This document shows positions 32,263-40,249 of a stretch of DNA of 42,482 nt, one piece after another. The notes under the pieces are model-generated. The model made no database searches, was not told where the DNA came from, and saw nothing but the letters and a program-made list of their open reading frames with translations. The first letter of the stretch is position 1; the number at the start of each line of letters is the position of its first letter. A program made the position numbers and the translations under genes. Source of the stretch: a virus; the IMG/VR virus record IMGVR_UViG_3300020201_000044, positions 1 to 42,482 of that record; one strand, written 5' to 3'.

Positions 32263-33581
32263 ATGGCCCTCCGTAGAACTTCGGATTTATCCTCCAACTT
32301 CTGCATGATGCTGTGGTCCTGGAGGGATCCGATGATTCGATGAATGACGCAAGGGCGGTCTTGCCCAATGCGGTGGATGCGTTTAAACGCCTGGTCATTC
32401 TGCCCTGGAACCCAGGACAGGTCATTGGCCACGGCGTGGTGGGCGCGGGTCAGGGTGAACCCCACGCCCCCTGCCCTGTAGGTGGCCACCAGGACCTGTA
32501 TTTTCCCTTCCTGGAAGTCTTTGACGATCTGGTCTCTCTGGGCGATGGGGGTGGCGCCTGTGATTAGGGCGGTATTGGGGAGGGTCGTATAGAGGGCGTT
32601 GGAGCTTTCTAGGTGATCGGTGAAGATGATGATGGGGCCTAATCCTTGGTCGAGTAGTTCCTTCACATAGGCGCAGGTGAAGGGTGTTTTATTTAGGGCG
32701 CTTCGTGCCTTGGCGGGGGAGGAGCTTCCCTCTTCCCTTTTGGCGTTCCACTCGTCCATTAGCCCTTTATCTGCCCCCATATCGTCCAAATAAACGTCCT
32801 TAAAGATCATGGGTGGGAGGTCGATTCCGCCCACGCGCCGGAGGTATTTTAGGTGCAAAAGCTCGTCCAGGAGGGGCTTATTCCGGAACCCGTAGAATTC
32901 GACTACTGTCCGATACCCGAACCTTTTGACCTTCTTGAAACAGAATTTCTCTTGGAATAGTTCCTTGTAGGAGAAGGGTTTTCGTACGTCGGCCCCGTTA
33001 GTTTTTTCAGGATTGTAGGAGAGGGCGGTGAGCACTGAAAACCACTCGCCCACGTTGTTTTCAAGTGGCGTTCCTGAAAGGGCGATGAATCTTGGGGGAG
33101 CGCACTCAAAAAGGGCCTTATGGAACTTCCCAGCCCGTTTGGCGTCTCCTTCCACGGTCCCAAATGTTTTGATGTAGTGGACCTCGTCCGCGATGACCGT
33201 CCCATTTTTCGCCCACTCAAAACATTCTTCAAGGCGAGGATGGTTGTAACCGCAAACCAAAACATCATTCGGCCCTCCAGGACTGTCCTTTGAGAGAATA
33301 ACCGTGGCCGGAATGGGGTGTCTAAACATTTTGGCGAAAGTCATACGCCAAGTCTCCCGCAGATAGGCGGGACACACCACCAGGATGCGCCCGCCTGCCA
33401 TCCGAGCGGCCATGGCGGCCTGAAGGGATTTGCCCAGACCCATGTCGTCCCCAATCAGGAAGTACCTGTGGTTGTAGGCCTCTCGGGCGCCTTCGATTTG
33501 AAGGCGATAGGGTGTGATGTGGGCGGCCAGATTAGCGGCCGCCCACGTCTTAACTGCGGTCGTTGTGACCAGCTTTCTCAT
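32259..33581 (-). CDS. SNF2-family DNA helicase/translocase
   Basis: A 440-residue protein with the superfamily 2 motifs in order: LIGDDMGLGKS (motif I, residues 42-52), VIADEVH (motif II, 129-135), IALSGTPLENN (motif III), VATYRAGGVGFTLTRAHH (motif V) and QAFKRIHRIGQDRPC (motif VI). The IHRIGQ stretch is typical of SNF2 proteins. Such enzymes move along duplex DNA and remodel protein-DNA complexes; in phages they may assist recombination or replication. The ATG overlaps the preceding stop (TAATG) and its own stop overlaps the amidase GTG, so translation is coupled. Confidence 0.92.
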   Translation of the reverse strand: MRKLVTTTAVKTWAAANLAAHITPYRLQIEGAREAYNHRYFLIGDDMGLGKSLQAAMAARMAGGRILVVCPAYLRETWRMTFAKMFRHPIPATVILSKDSPGGPNDVLVCGYNHPRLEECFEWAKNGTVIADEVHYIKTFGTVEGDAKRAGKFHKALFECAPPRFIALSGTPLENNVGEWFSVLTALSYNPEKTNGADVRKPFSYKELFQEKFCFKKVKRFGYRTVVEFYGFRNKPLLDELLHLKYLRRVGGIDLPPMIFKDVYLDDMGADKGLMDEWNAKREEGSSSPAKARSALNKTPFTCAYVKELLDQGLGPIIIFTDHLESSNALYTTLPNTALITGATPIAQRDQIVKDFQEGKIQVLVATYRAGGVGFTLTRAHHAVANDLSWVPGQNDQAFKRIHRIGQDRPCVIHRIIGSLQDHSIMQKLEDKSEVLRRAM

Positions 33582-34198
33582 TACGCTTCGTCGTTTTCGT
33601 CGTCGTACTGTTCTAGGAGGGCGATCACACGGGCCTTAAAGGAGTCCAGGATATTTCCATCGGCGTCCATGAATTCGGCCTTAGCTTCGGTGAGCTTCTG
33701 GGAAACATAAGGTCCCTTGGGCTTGAGGGCCTCATCTTCCTTGTAATTTGCTCCCAACTCTTCCTTAAGAATAGGGCCCAATTGTGTACGGTGTTCTTTG
33801 ATCTCTCGGTCAAAGATAACCGCAGTGGACTTAGCGACTTTCCCGGCCTTGGCAGGTCGCTCGGACTTCTTTTCGTCGGTCCCCTTCTTGGGGGGCTTGG
33901 CGACCGGGACGGGAGGGGTCTCCTCCTCCTCCACCACTTCTTCTTCTTCTGAGGAAGAAGCTTCTTCAACAGCGGCCACCTTCGCCTTGGCCGCGGCCTT
34001 GACTATGGTGGGGAGGGAAGCTTTAGTTCCATTGGCGATGGCCACCAGTTCGGAAAGATTGGTACGGATTTCGGTGAAAAGGTTTTCCTTAGCTTCCGTC
34101 AAACCTTCCCCAGCGGCCAGTTCAACAGTCCCGCCCACTTTCGCGTAGTGGTCGCCGCACTTGGCGGTCAGGACCATAGTTAGTTCCTTAAAATGCAT
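33581..34198 (-). CDS. Hypothetical protein with acidic linker
   Basis: A 205-residue protein not recognised by family. ATG 34198 has AAGGAGA upstream. The first 75 residues look like a small alpha/beta domain (FKELTMVLTAKCGDHYAKVG). The middle (about 80-125) is low complexity: Glu/Ser/Pro-rich then Lys-rich, likely a flexible linker. The C-terminal 70 residues form a second domain ending YDDENDEA, again very acidic. Its position between the nuclease/regulator genes and the helicase suggests a part in DNA handling. The layout, two domains and a linker, is common in ssDNA-binding or recombination accessory proteins. Confidence 0.6.
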   Translation of the reverse strand: MHFKELTMVLTAKCGDHYAKVGGTVELAAGEGLTEAKENLFTEIRTNLSELVAIANGTKASLPTIVKAAAKAKVAAVEEASSSEEEEVVEEEETPPVPVAKPPKKGTDEKKSERPAKAGKVAKSTAVIFDREIKEHRTQLGPILKEELGANYKEDEALKPKGPYVSQKLTEAKAEFMDADGNILDSFKARVIALLEQYDDENDEA

Positions 34199-34232
34199 AT
34201 CAGTCTCCTTAGGTTTCTCCGCCTTATGGCGG

Positions 34233-34484
34233 TTATTTCTTATCTTTGGGCATAACTCGGGCAAGGGTGCAGTTCAGCGCCTTGGTTAGGCGGTAAATCA
34301 CCGGGAGGGAGGGGCATCTCAGACCCGCCTCAATTTGACTTAGACACGCGGGGGTTATGCAGGCCTTGCGGGAGAGAACGACCTGGGTGTGTCCCCGACT
34401 CAGTCGAATGCTCTTCAACTTCTCCCCGATCCCCTTGGTGAATTCGCTCTCCCGCCGTTTAACTGGGGCTTTTTTCTTTCTCAT
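34233..34484 (-). CDS. XRE-family helix-turn-helix protein
   Basis: An 83-residue protein. Residues about 18-75 form a complete HTH_XRE domain: IGEKLKSIRLSRGHTQVVLS, then ITPACLSQIEAGLRCPS and a closing LPVIYRLTKALNCTL. The basic N-terminus (RKKKAPVKRR) may aid DNA contact. ATG 34484 has GGAGAAGG upstream and overlaps the nuclease stop at 34481. It is probably an autoregulated repressor of the leftward operon, though its operator was not identified. Confidence 0.85.
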   Translation of the reverse strand: MRKKKAPVKRRESEFTKGIGEKLKSIRLSRGHTQVVLSRKACITPACLSQIEAGLRCPSLPVIYRLTKALNCTLARVMPKDKK

Positions 34485-35356
34485 TCGGCCTTCTCCCATA
34501 AATCAACCTCCCACTGGGCGGGTGATAGTTCAATAGGCCCGTCCTCAAAGGTCCAGCCATGTTTGTTATTTTCCCCCAGAGTGGTTAGGGCCTTCGTGTA
34601 CTGGGCGCGCCCAATCTCCAGGTCCCGAGGGGTCATGCGCACCGTCTGGGCATTGGTGTGCTTCTTTGAAGCGAAGATCCAATACCATTGCGTGACGGGT
34701 TTAAACGGCGCCTTGGTGATCCGTATCCACTCATTCACGGCATCGATGTAGAGGGCGGCGGATAGGCGGTAATTCCTCTCAGAAAGGGCGGTCCGCATCG
34801 TGTGGCGGTCCCGGCAGGACCCCGCCATGCTCTTGAGGTCTCCCCCGTAGGACTCTTCCTCGCTTCCCAGTTCCATCAAGGCCAGAATGTCGAATCTCAC
34901 CTTCACTCTCACGCCGTGGAGAGGGACAAAGACGGACACCTCGTAGCGCGCCTCTTCGTGCTGGATCAGATCCAGACAGAAGGGGGAGCGCCGCACGCCA
35001 TCCACACAGGCCATCGCCTCAGCGTGATCCCTGGTGGTGAGAATGGTTTTGCCAGGGTTTTGCTCCTGGAAGGCGGTCCACATTTTACCCGCCCGTGTGC
35101 CCTTGAAAACGACATAGTCGGTTTTGATAAGGTGGGGCTCCAAAAGGGCCGTGTGGAAGTAGGAGCCTATGTCGAAGTAGTTCTTCGATTCATTCTCCGT
35201 TTCCTCTTCGCGAGAGACGTACAGGCGGTAGAATTTCTCGGGATCCTCCAACAACTTCTTCAATTGAGAGCTGGAGAAGTGGTGGTTTTTGGGGGTTTCG
35301 GAAAGTGCGTGGTACTGGGCATTCGAGATGCCGTCCCAATAAAGTCCGGTTTTCAT
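34481..35356 (-). CDS. PD-(D/E)XK exonuclease (RecE/exodeoxyribonuclease VIII-like)
   Basis: A 291-residue protein with the layout of phage RecE-type nucleases: an opening YWDGISNAQYHALSE, then FSSSQLKKLLEDPEKFYRLY, FDIGSYFHTALLEP near residue 65, a middle VKVRFDIL segment with the acidic residue, GGDLKSMAGS as the D-x-K catalytic pair near residue 175, and NYRLSAALYIDAV as the closing motif IV-like Gln/Arg-x-x-Ala-x-Tyr. It probably resects duplex ends from 5' to produce single strands for annealing or host DNA breakdown. AAGGATGAC precedes the ATG. Next to the OB-like protein it may make a recombination pair. Confidence 0.82.
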   Translation of the reverse strand: MKTGLYWDGISNAQYHALSETPKNHHFSSSQLKKLLEDPEKFYRLYVSREEETENESKNYFDIGSYFHTALLEPHLIKTDYVVFKGTRAGKMWTAFQEQNPGKTILTTRDHAEAMACVDGVRRSPFCLDLIQHEEARYEVSVFVPLHGVRVKVRFDILALMELGSEEESYGGDLKSMAGSCRDRHTMRTALSERNYRLSAALYIDAVNEWIRITKAPFKPVTQWYWIFASKKHTNAQTVRMTPRDLEIGRAQYTKALTTLGENNKHGWTFEDGPIELSPAQWEVDLWEKAE

Positions 35357-35365
35357 GTCATCCTT

Positions 35366-35782
35366 TTAGAGATCGTCTGAGTCTTCGTCGATCTTCTTCA
35401 TATAGGCGGAATCCTCGTCCGCATCGGCCACACCAATGTCCAGGTTGATGGCCTCTTTGCCTTTGTAAGCGCCTTTGGTCATGATTTCCCTGCCCAGGTA
35501 CTCCACCCGTACAACCGACCCGATCTCCACTTTCTCCATTACGTTGTCCAGGAGAGTGGCGGAATTGAGGACAAAATCTTTCCCGATAACCAGCTTCTTG
35601 GCCGCTTCCTTATTCCCGAAGTGGCCTTCTTCCAGTTCCAGGACGTAGTTGGGCTTCCCGTAACGGTCCTCCTCGATCTTCTCGATGAGCTTGCCCATCA
35701 CATAATCGCCCTCGTCCCACTGAGACCAGGGGCGATAGTTTTTGGCACCAGTCAGCTTTTTGAAAACTCTCTTATTCGGCAT
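35366..35782 (-). CDS. Putative single-stranded DNA-binding protein (OB-like)
   Basis: A 138-residue protein with a very strong GAGGAGG site. The pattern W-x-x-GDYVMGKL, then RYGKPNYVLELEE, a helix and IGSVVRVEYLGREI followed by YKGKEAINLDIG fits a five-stranded OB fold as in several phage ssDNA-binding proteins. The last 20 residues are acidic and end DEDSDDL. Acidic C-terminal tips of SSBs recruit partner enzymes; here the polymerase next door carries a like ending. Its position between polymerase and nuclease supports the assignment, but the family was not directly recognised. Confidence 0.7.
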   Translation of the reverse strand: MPNKRVFKKLTGAKNYRPWSQWDEGDYVMGKLIEKIEEDRYGKPNYVLELEEGHFGNKEAAKKLVIGKDFVLNSATLLDNVMEKVEIGSVVRVEYLGREIMTKGAYKGKEAINLDIGVADADEDSAYMKKIDEDSDDL

Positions 35783-35800
35783 GTGTCCTCCTCAGACTTC

Positions 35801-37819
35801 TTATAGATCACTGTGGTCTTGGTCCTTCAGGTAGCTTCCGAACCGTTTATATTCAGCCTCCCCCCTCTTGTCAAGATATAGGCGACTAATTTTCACAGAA
35901 CGGTTAGCCGGAGTTTTTATCTTTCCATCTGCTTGGAATCCCGGACCCCAGGCGTGGGCGTCCATTCTGCACGTCGCTTTTTCCTTTCTCTTCCCTGTGA
36001 AAAAGTGCCGGAAAGCGCGGTCCATGCAGTCCATGAGAATGTCCGCCTTCTCCCAATCCCCGTGATCGATCTCAGCGTAGATGGCATCGTGGTTAGGGAA
36101 AAGGATGTCGAGCCCAGCATCCTGGGCGAAGGCAACCGCCTTGCGCATGATCGCCGCGCCCGCGGCCTGAATTAAACAGTTCGCCACACTCCTAAAATTG
36201 TCGTTGTCTCCCCACATCACCCAATCATCCAGGAGGACCATGTGCCCGTCATGGGCGTAGTCCCCCACAAGCGTCTCCCGAAAATCGGAGAAAATCGGGA
36301 AGGCGTCGTCGAACTTGTCAATGAGGTCCTGGGCATCCTCTTCCGTGTGCTCCACACCCGTGTCATTGGTGAGCTTTATGGAGAGCCCGAACTTGGTCAT
36401 GAGGTAGGAGATCCCTAGCGTGGTTGCCTTAAAGAGATCCCTTTCCTTCTCGTAGTTCTCGCGCTTCCCGTCCATCGGAACCGCCTTGGCGAGCTTGGCG
36501 AAGAACAGGTACACGTCCCCCGATTCATACGCCCTAATCATGTTGGGGTCTGAGCTACAAATCGCCGAGATCAGGAATTCCTGCGAGGACCAGTCCACCC
36601 CGATGATGCATTTCCCGGGTGCCGGTTCCACCATGACCCGCATCCAAGCGGCCTTCAGGAATATGAATGATGTGGAGGAAGGTTGGTTTCGGGAGGACTG
36701 CGCCCCGTAAATATTGAAGTACGATCGCACCCGCCCATCACTGCCGACGGCGTCCCAGAATGTACGGTCCCCCGTCCTCGGGATAAACCCGGATATCTGC
36801 TGCTTCGTTTTCAGATACCGCACCATCTGCGCCCCGAAATTGTCCTTCGGGTACTCATGTCGGAAATCATAGAAACGCGTCCACGCATCTAGGGCCAGAG
36901 ACAGGTCCCCTCCGGCCGTTTTCTGCCAGGCATCCAGGATTCCCTTTTTGTGATTTCTCTTGATCCACTCCCCCGTCTCCTTTTTCTTCCACTTAAATTT
37001 GAATTCCCGCTTGTCGAACTGGAATGGCTTGATGTCGGGGAACAGGTTGTTGATATCCCTCTGCATCTCGAACAAAATCTGAGGGGCAGCGGCCGAGAAA
37101 TTCTTGGTCGCCTCCAGGTTGATAGGGTAGCCGATTGTAACCATGGCCGCCGTTCGAGCGGCGAATTCCCCTCGGACAAGCATCCCCGCCAAAATCCTCT
37201 CGTCACTCCATTTGGGCATCCGGCGCTTCCACTCTGCCCAGATCCAGTCAAATATCTCATGGAGGAGTTCCACGTCGGAGGCGTTGTAGGCGAGAATGTC
37301 CTCCCGGTCCTTAATGCCAAAGGCCGCCGGGTCGCTTATGATCAGGTCCCTCATTTTTGTTTTGTGGGCCGTGTCGATCGTCTTCCCCAGAATTTTGAAC
37401 GTCCCCGCCGCCAACGATTGTTGGGGTTTCGAGCTTGCGCCCGCTTTGTTGTCCTCCTCGGTCCTCTTCCACTTCGGTAAAGGCGGGCGCGTAGTACGCT
37501 CCTTTCCGTCGATCAGCTGCTTTCCGTAGGATAGTGCGTGGTCGTGGTTCTGTAGGCATCGGTACTCCAGGAATAGGTCGATCCATTTGTAGTCGAGACA
37601 AGCGCGAGGATGTTTAAACAAGCTGTTGATCGAGCGGCATTCGGCCTCTGCGGCCCAGGCGAGGAAGTAAGCATCCGTATTTCGACCCAACTCCTCTTTT
37701 AGATCCCTCTTCCCCGAGGGGGAGAAGTGCAGCCAATAGGTTTTGGGGGTGCCCTTCTTCACAGTACAGGACACCAGATTGACGAATCTCTCTGATGTCC
37801 GGTTAAACTCGAAGTCCAT
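35801..37819 (-). CDS. Family A DNA polymerase with 3'-5' exonuclease domain
   Basis: A 672-residue polymerase. The exonuclease opens with MDFEFN (Exo I, Asp and Glu) and has YNASDVELLHEIF (Exo III). The polymerase has IIGVDWSSQEFLISAI (motif A), RDLFKATTLGISYLMTKFGL (motif B, Lys and Tyr) and FPNHDAIYAEID (motif C). Motif C reads His-Asp-Ala rather than the usual His-Asp-Glu. ATG 37819 places the catalytic Asp at residue 2, leaving no room for the first strand; a GTG at 37894 gives 25 more residues but overlaps the neighbour by 55 bases. Neither start has a ribosome site. The end is DQDHSDL. Confidence 0.93.
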   Translation of the reverse strand: MDFEFNRTSERFVNLVSCTVKKGTPKTYWLHFSPSGKRDLKEELGRNTDAYFLAWAAEAECRSINSLFKHPRACLDYKWIDLFLEYRCLQNHDHALSYGKQLIDGKERTTRPPLPKWKRTEEDNKAGASSKPQQSLAAGTFKILGKTIDTAHKTKMRDLIISDPAAFGIKDREDILAYNASDVELLHEIFDWIWAEWKRRMPKWSDERILAGMLVRGEFAARTAAMVTIGYPINLEATKNFSAAAPQILFEMQRDINNLFPDIKPFQFDKREFKFKWKKKETGEWIKRNHKKGILDAWQKTAGGDLSLALDAWTRFYDFRHEYPKDNFGAQMVRYLKTKQQISGFIPRTGDRTFWDAVGSDGRVRSYFNIYGAQSSRNQPSSTSFIFLKAAWMRVMVEPAPGKCIIGVDWSSQEFLISAICSSDPNMIRAYESGDVYLFFAKLAKAVPMDGKRENYEKERDLFKATTLGISYLMTKFGLSIKLTNDTGVEHTEEDAQDLIDKFDDAFPIFSDFRETLVGDYAHDGHMVLLDDWVMWGDNDNFRSVANCLIQAAGAAIMRKAVAFAQDAGLDILFPNHDAIYAEIDHGDWEKADILMDCMDRAFRHFFTGKRKEKATCRMDAHAWGPGFQADGKIKTPANRSVKISRLYLDKRGEAEYKRFGSYLKDQDHSDL

Positions 37820-37839
37820 GGCGATAAGGTTGGAGGGTT

Positions 37840-38688
37840 TTATTTGAAATATCCCGATTGTTTGTTGCAGACAGATCCGGCGAAGGGGGAGCACGACGTG
37901 AAACCGTATTCCAGCATAGCAATGGGCTTGCCCTTGTAGGCCTTATAGTCGTCACACTCGCTGTATTTGTTGCATTGCTCGATCCAAACGCCGTCAAAAT
38001 GTGGCGCCAGATCGACGGCATTTTGCGGACCGTTTTTGGCCATAATTGCCAACCCCTTCGAGTGCGCCAGGTCCGCCAGCTTCTTTTGGGCGACAACGTT
38101 TTCAGCGCGTGTGATTTTAATGCCAGATTCAGAAACGTTCCCGTCCTGGTCCATGTTGTCTAACTCGATACCGTCCCCGCCCATGGCCTTACAGCGGTCC
38201 ATCCTAGCTCCTAGGAAAGCGTGAAGGGAGGGTTTACGCGGGTCTCCCCACCTTTCGCCCTTCCAATCGGCCATTTCCTTGCCCCAGGCGTCCCTGGGGT
38301 ACTGGGCGGCATCGTCGCGCCAGTCCTCATACCCCTCGGACGTGTAGCAGATTATCTTTACACCCTTGGAGTGGGCGTGGTCGGCGACCTTCGTCCCTCC
38401 CACATCACTCATCTGTTCTAGTTCTACTGTCACGATCTCGACGGACCGAAGCTTGGCCTTGAAATCCGCCAGACCGTCGAAGTGGAAGATTTGGAATGAG
38501 TTTATGGTTCCGGGTTTCCACCATGTTCCCGTTACCGGGGGAGTCGTGGGCGCAGGTGTTGGAGTGGGAGGGACCACCACAACTGGGGGTTCCTCGGGAT
38601 CGGGGGGCAGGGTCGGGCCGGACCCACACCCACCCGCAAATAGCAGGGGCAGCAACAGCCCTAGGTAAAACGCATTGCGATTCTTCAT
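37840..38688 (-). CDS. GH114-family glycosidase, predicted lipoprotein
   Basis: A 282-residue protein. ATG 38688 has CGGAG upstream. It starts with a basic signal and hydrophobic core ending PLLFAGGC, a lipobox, so the Cys is likely lipidated. A Pro/Thr linker (about residues 25-55) leads to a TIM-barrel domain with GH114 marks: GVKIICYTSEGYEDWR, WKGERWGDPRKPS and GGDGIELDNMDQDGN, the last holding the acidic residues of the active site. Characterised GH114 enzymes cut alpha-1,4-linked galactosamine polymers of biofilm matrix. The product would sit on an outer or inner membrane facing outward. A phage copy in a non-virion operon is unusual. Confidence 0.85.
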   Translation of the reverse strand: MKNRNAFYLGLLLPLLFAGGCGSGPTLPPDPEEPPVVVVPPTPTPAPTTPPVTGTWWKPGTINSFQIFHFDGLADFKAKLRSVEIVTVELEQMSDVGGTKVADHAHSKGVKIICYTSEGYEDWRDDAAQYPRDAWGKEMADWKGERWGDPRKPSLHAFLGARMDRCKAMGGDGIELDNMDQDGNVSESGIKITRAENVVAQKKLADLAHSKGLAIMAKNGPQNAVDLAPHFDGVWIEQCNKYSECDDYKAYKGKPIAMLEYGFTSCSPFAGSVCNKQSGYFK

Positions 38689-38692
38689 TCGT

Positions 38693-39550
38693 TCACTCCG
38701 TTTGTTTAAATATGATCCGCCCATTTTCTAGGGCGCCAAATCCGAATTTACTGACACAGGTCCCACTCTCAGGGGGGTGCTTGCAAGGACTCTTTTTAGA
38801 CCCACTCCCAAATGTGTAATATTGTTTTCCGTTCTTTATATATGAGGCGGCGAGATGTTCGTGCCCGTGGATGACGGTCACTTGCGCCGGAAGGGAATCC
38901 AAAAACCCCTTGTAATCCCATGAAATGTCACTCCTGTGATTAGAGAATCCCACTCGATTGTGATGGGCCAGGAGGTACGTGGTTTTCCTCTCGCAGAGTT
39001 TTACGGCCCTACGGATGAATTTTTCTTGGTTGCTCAAGATGCCGGGTTCCTTGGCCACAGAATACACCGTGGAGTCCATCGAAATCACGCAGGCATTCGG
39101 GAAGGTGAAGGCCCGATAGTAATTTTTAAAGGAACATCCATAGGTATCCGAATTGGCCGCCATCCAATTCCGCTCCTCCCTGTTCAGGGAGAGACTGTCA
39201 TGGTTCCCCAGGATACAAACGGTCGTCCAAAGGGAATTCAGGAATGGGTTAATGTTCTCTGCAAAATCCTGAGGGCCTGAGATCCCAGTAGGGTACCCTA
39301 AATCCCCGAGCAGGAACACGAATTGGGGATTGAATCCCCGAATTCCCTCAATCAGCCTCACCCTTTCAACCCGGTTCTCTCCCGTATCCCCTACAAAAAC
39401 GGCCCGCTCCAGGGGGGAGGCGACCCTGGTCACGTTGACCTCAAACCCCCTCACCTCGTAGGCCCAATAGGCCCCGGCCCCGCAAATGGCGAGGGCGGCG
39501 GTCCCCAGGACTATCTCCGCTTTCCCCTTCAACTTTTTCCAAAAGCTCAT
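38693..39550 (-). CDS. Membrane-anchored calcineurin-like metallophosphoesterase
   Basis: A 285-residue protein. A basic start and one hydrophobic helix (AEIVLGTAALAICGAGAYWA) make a signal anchor. The outer part has the metallophosphoesterase motifs in order: VFVGDTG, FLLGDLGYP, ILGNHDS, LLAHHNRVG and VIHGHEHLA. The GDTG start in place of D-x-H resembles purple acid phosphatases. It has several Cys, consistent with periplasmic disulphides. The enzyme would remove phosphate from envelope or matrix substrates. The stop is 5 bases before the GH114 ATG and its ATG overlaps the stop of the 39547 gene, so the three form an operon. Confidence 0.88.
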   Translation of the reverse strand: MSFWKKLKGKAEIVLGTAALAICGAGAYWAYEVRGFEVNVTRVASPLERAVFVGDTGENRVERVRLIEGIRGFNPQFVFLLGDLGYPTGISGPQDFAENINPFLNSLWTTVCILGNHDSLSLNREERNWMAANSDTYGCSFKNYYRAFTFPNACVISMDSTVYSVAKEPGILSNQEKFIRRAVKLCERKTTYLLAHHNRVGFSNHRSDISWDYKGFLDSLPAQVTVIHGHEHLAASYIKNGKQYYTFGSGSKKSPCKHPPESGTCVSKFGFGALENGRIIFKQTE

Positions 39551-39825
39551 AAATCATCCTCTTCTTCTTGGCCGATACGTTTAAACGCTTCTCGTCTCTT
39601 TAAAAAATCCCGCATACTTTTGGAGAGGGTGTCCAGGTTAGTCCATTTGTGCGCATTACTCCAAACTGCCTCCCCCTCCTTCTTAACCTCGAACGAAATG
39701 TAGGCGTGGTCGATGAAGGACATGTCGTAGCGGACCTCGTAACCGGACTCGTACATCTCCCCCAGGGCGACTCCAAAATCTTGCCATTTGGCCTTATTTC
39801 CGGGTTCCATTCTTTTTAAACTCAT
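39547..39825 (-). CDS. Hypothetical protein with acidic DDL tail, 92 residues
   Basis: Not recognised. A small alpha/beta protein (DFGVALGEMYESGYEVRYDM, then SFEVKKEGEAVW) ending in a Lys/Arg helix (RDFLKRREAFKRIG) and the acidic QEEEDDL. ATG 39825 lacks a strong ribosome site; ATG 39810 is an alternative. Its start overlaps the Fis-like gene by 32 bases and its stop overlaps the phosphoesterase ATG. The basic helix followed by an acidic tip resembles DNA- or RNA-binding proteins with a self-masking tail. Confidence 0.6.
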   Translation of the reverse strand: MSLKRMEPGNKAKWQDFGVALGEMYESGYEVRYDMSFIDHAYISFEVKKEGEAVWSNAHKWTNLDTLSKSMRDFLKRREAFKRIGQEEEDDL

Positions 39826-40249
39826 TGTTCCAGTTCCTAACAGTTCGGAGTGAAATCCCCAACGCCCTGGCCGTTAGGGTTTTATTGCCGTTAAACCTGT
39901 CCAAAATTATCCTCGTGGCCTCCTGGCATACCTGGGCAATGATGTCCGTAGCGCCCTCTGAGATCTCGACCGAAACCTCTGAAGACTTGGGGAGCGCATT
40001 AACCCACGCGATCTTTCCAGATTCATTCCACGGCCGCGGCCTGTGCTGTATCGCCTTGAGGTCATCCAAAATGTCCTCAAGATCCTCGCGCCCTAGGACC
40101 ATTTTCGGAGAGTCCACTATCTCCTGGATGCGGACAATCAGGGCCAGACGAGCGCGGGGCATGAGTCTATCCCCGCGCTTGCTGATAATTCTCCTGAAAT
40201 CCCTCGGGCAGGAGATATCTTTAAGCCATCGGTAGGGGTCTTTTTTCAA
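39794..40249 (-). CDS. Fis-type helix-turn-helix DNA-binding protein
   Basis: A 151-residue protein. The last 45 residues (EATRIILDRFNGNKTLTARA, then LGISLRTVRNWNNEFKKNG) match the HTH_8/Fis fold, where an Asn-x-x-x-Thr/Ala-x-x-x-Leu-Gly turn leads to the recognition helix. The N-terminal 100 residues are not recognised; they are helical with an Arg-rich part. No sigma-54 ATPase domain is present. It may organise DNA or regulate the leftward operon. A TTG at 40249 is the likely start, overlapping the preceding TGA (TTGA), with GGAGAG upstream. Confidence 0.72.
   Translation of the reverse strand: MKKDPYRWLKDISCPRDFRRIISKRGDRLMPRARLALIVRIQEIVDSPKMVLGREDLEDILDDLKAIQHRPRPWNESGKIAWVNALPKSSEVSVEISEGATDIIAQVCQEATRIILDRFNGNKTLTARALGISLRTVRNWNNEFKKNGTRK

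Noticed and set aside
32381-39586. Shared AFKRI peptide in the SNF2 helicase and the 39547 protein as a protein motif
   Set aside because: Both arise from the same GTTTAAACG DNA word read in the same frame; other copies of the word encode different peptides.
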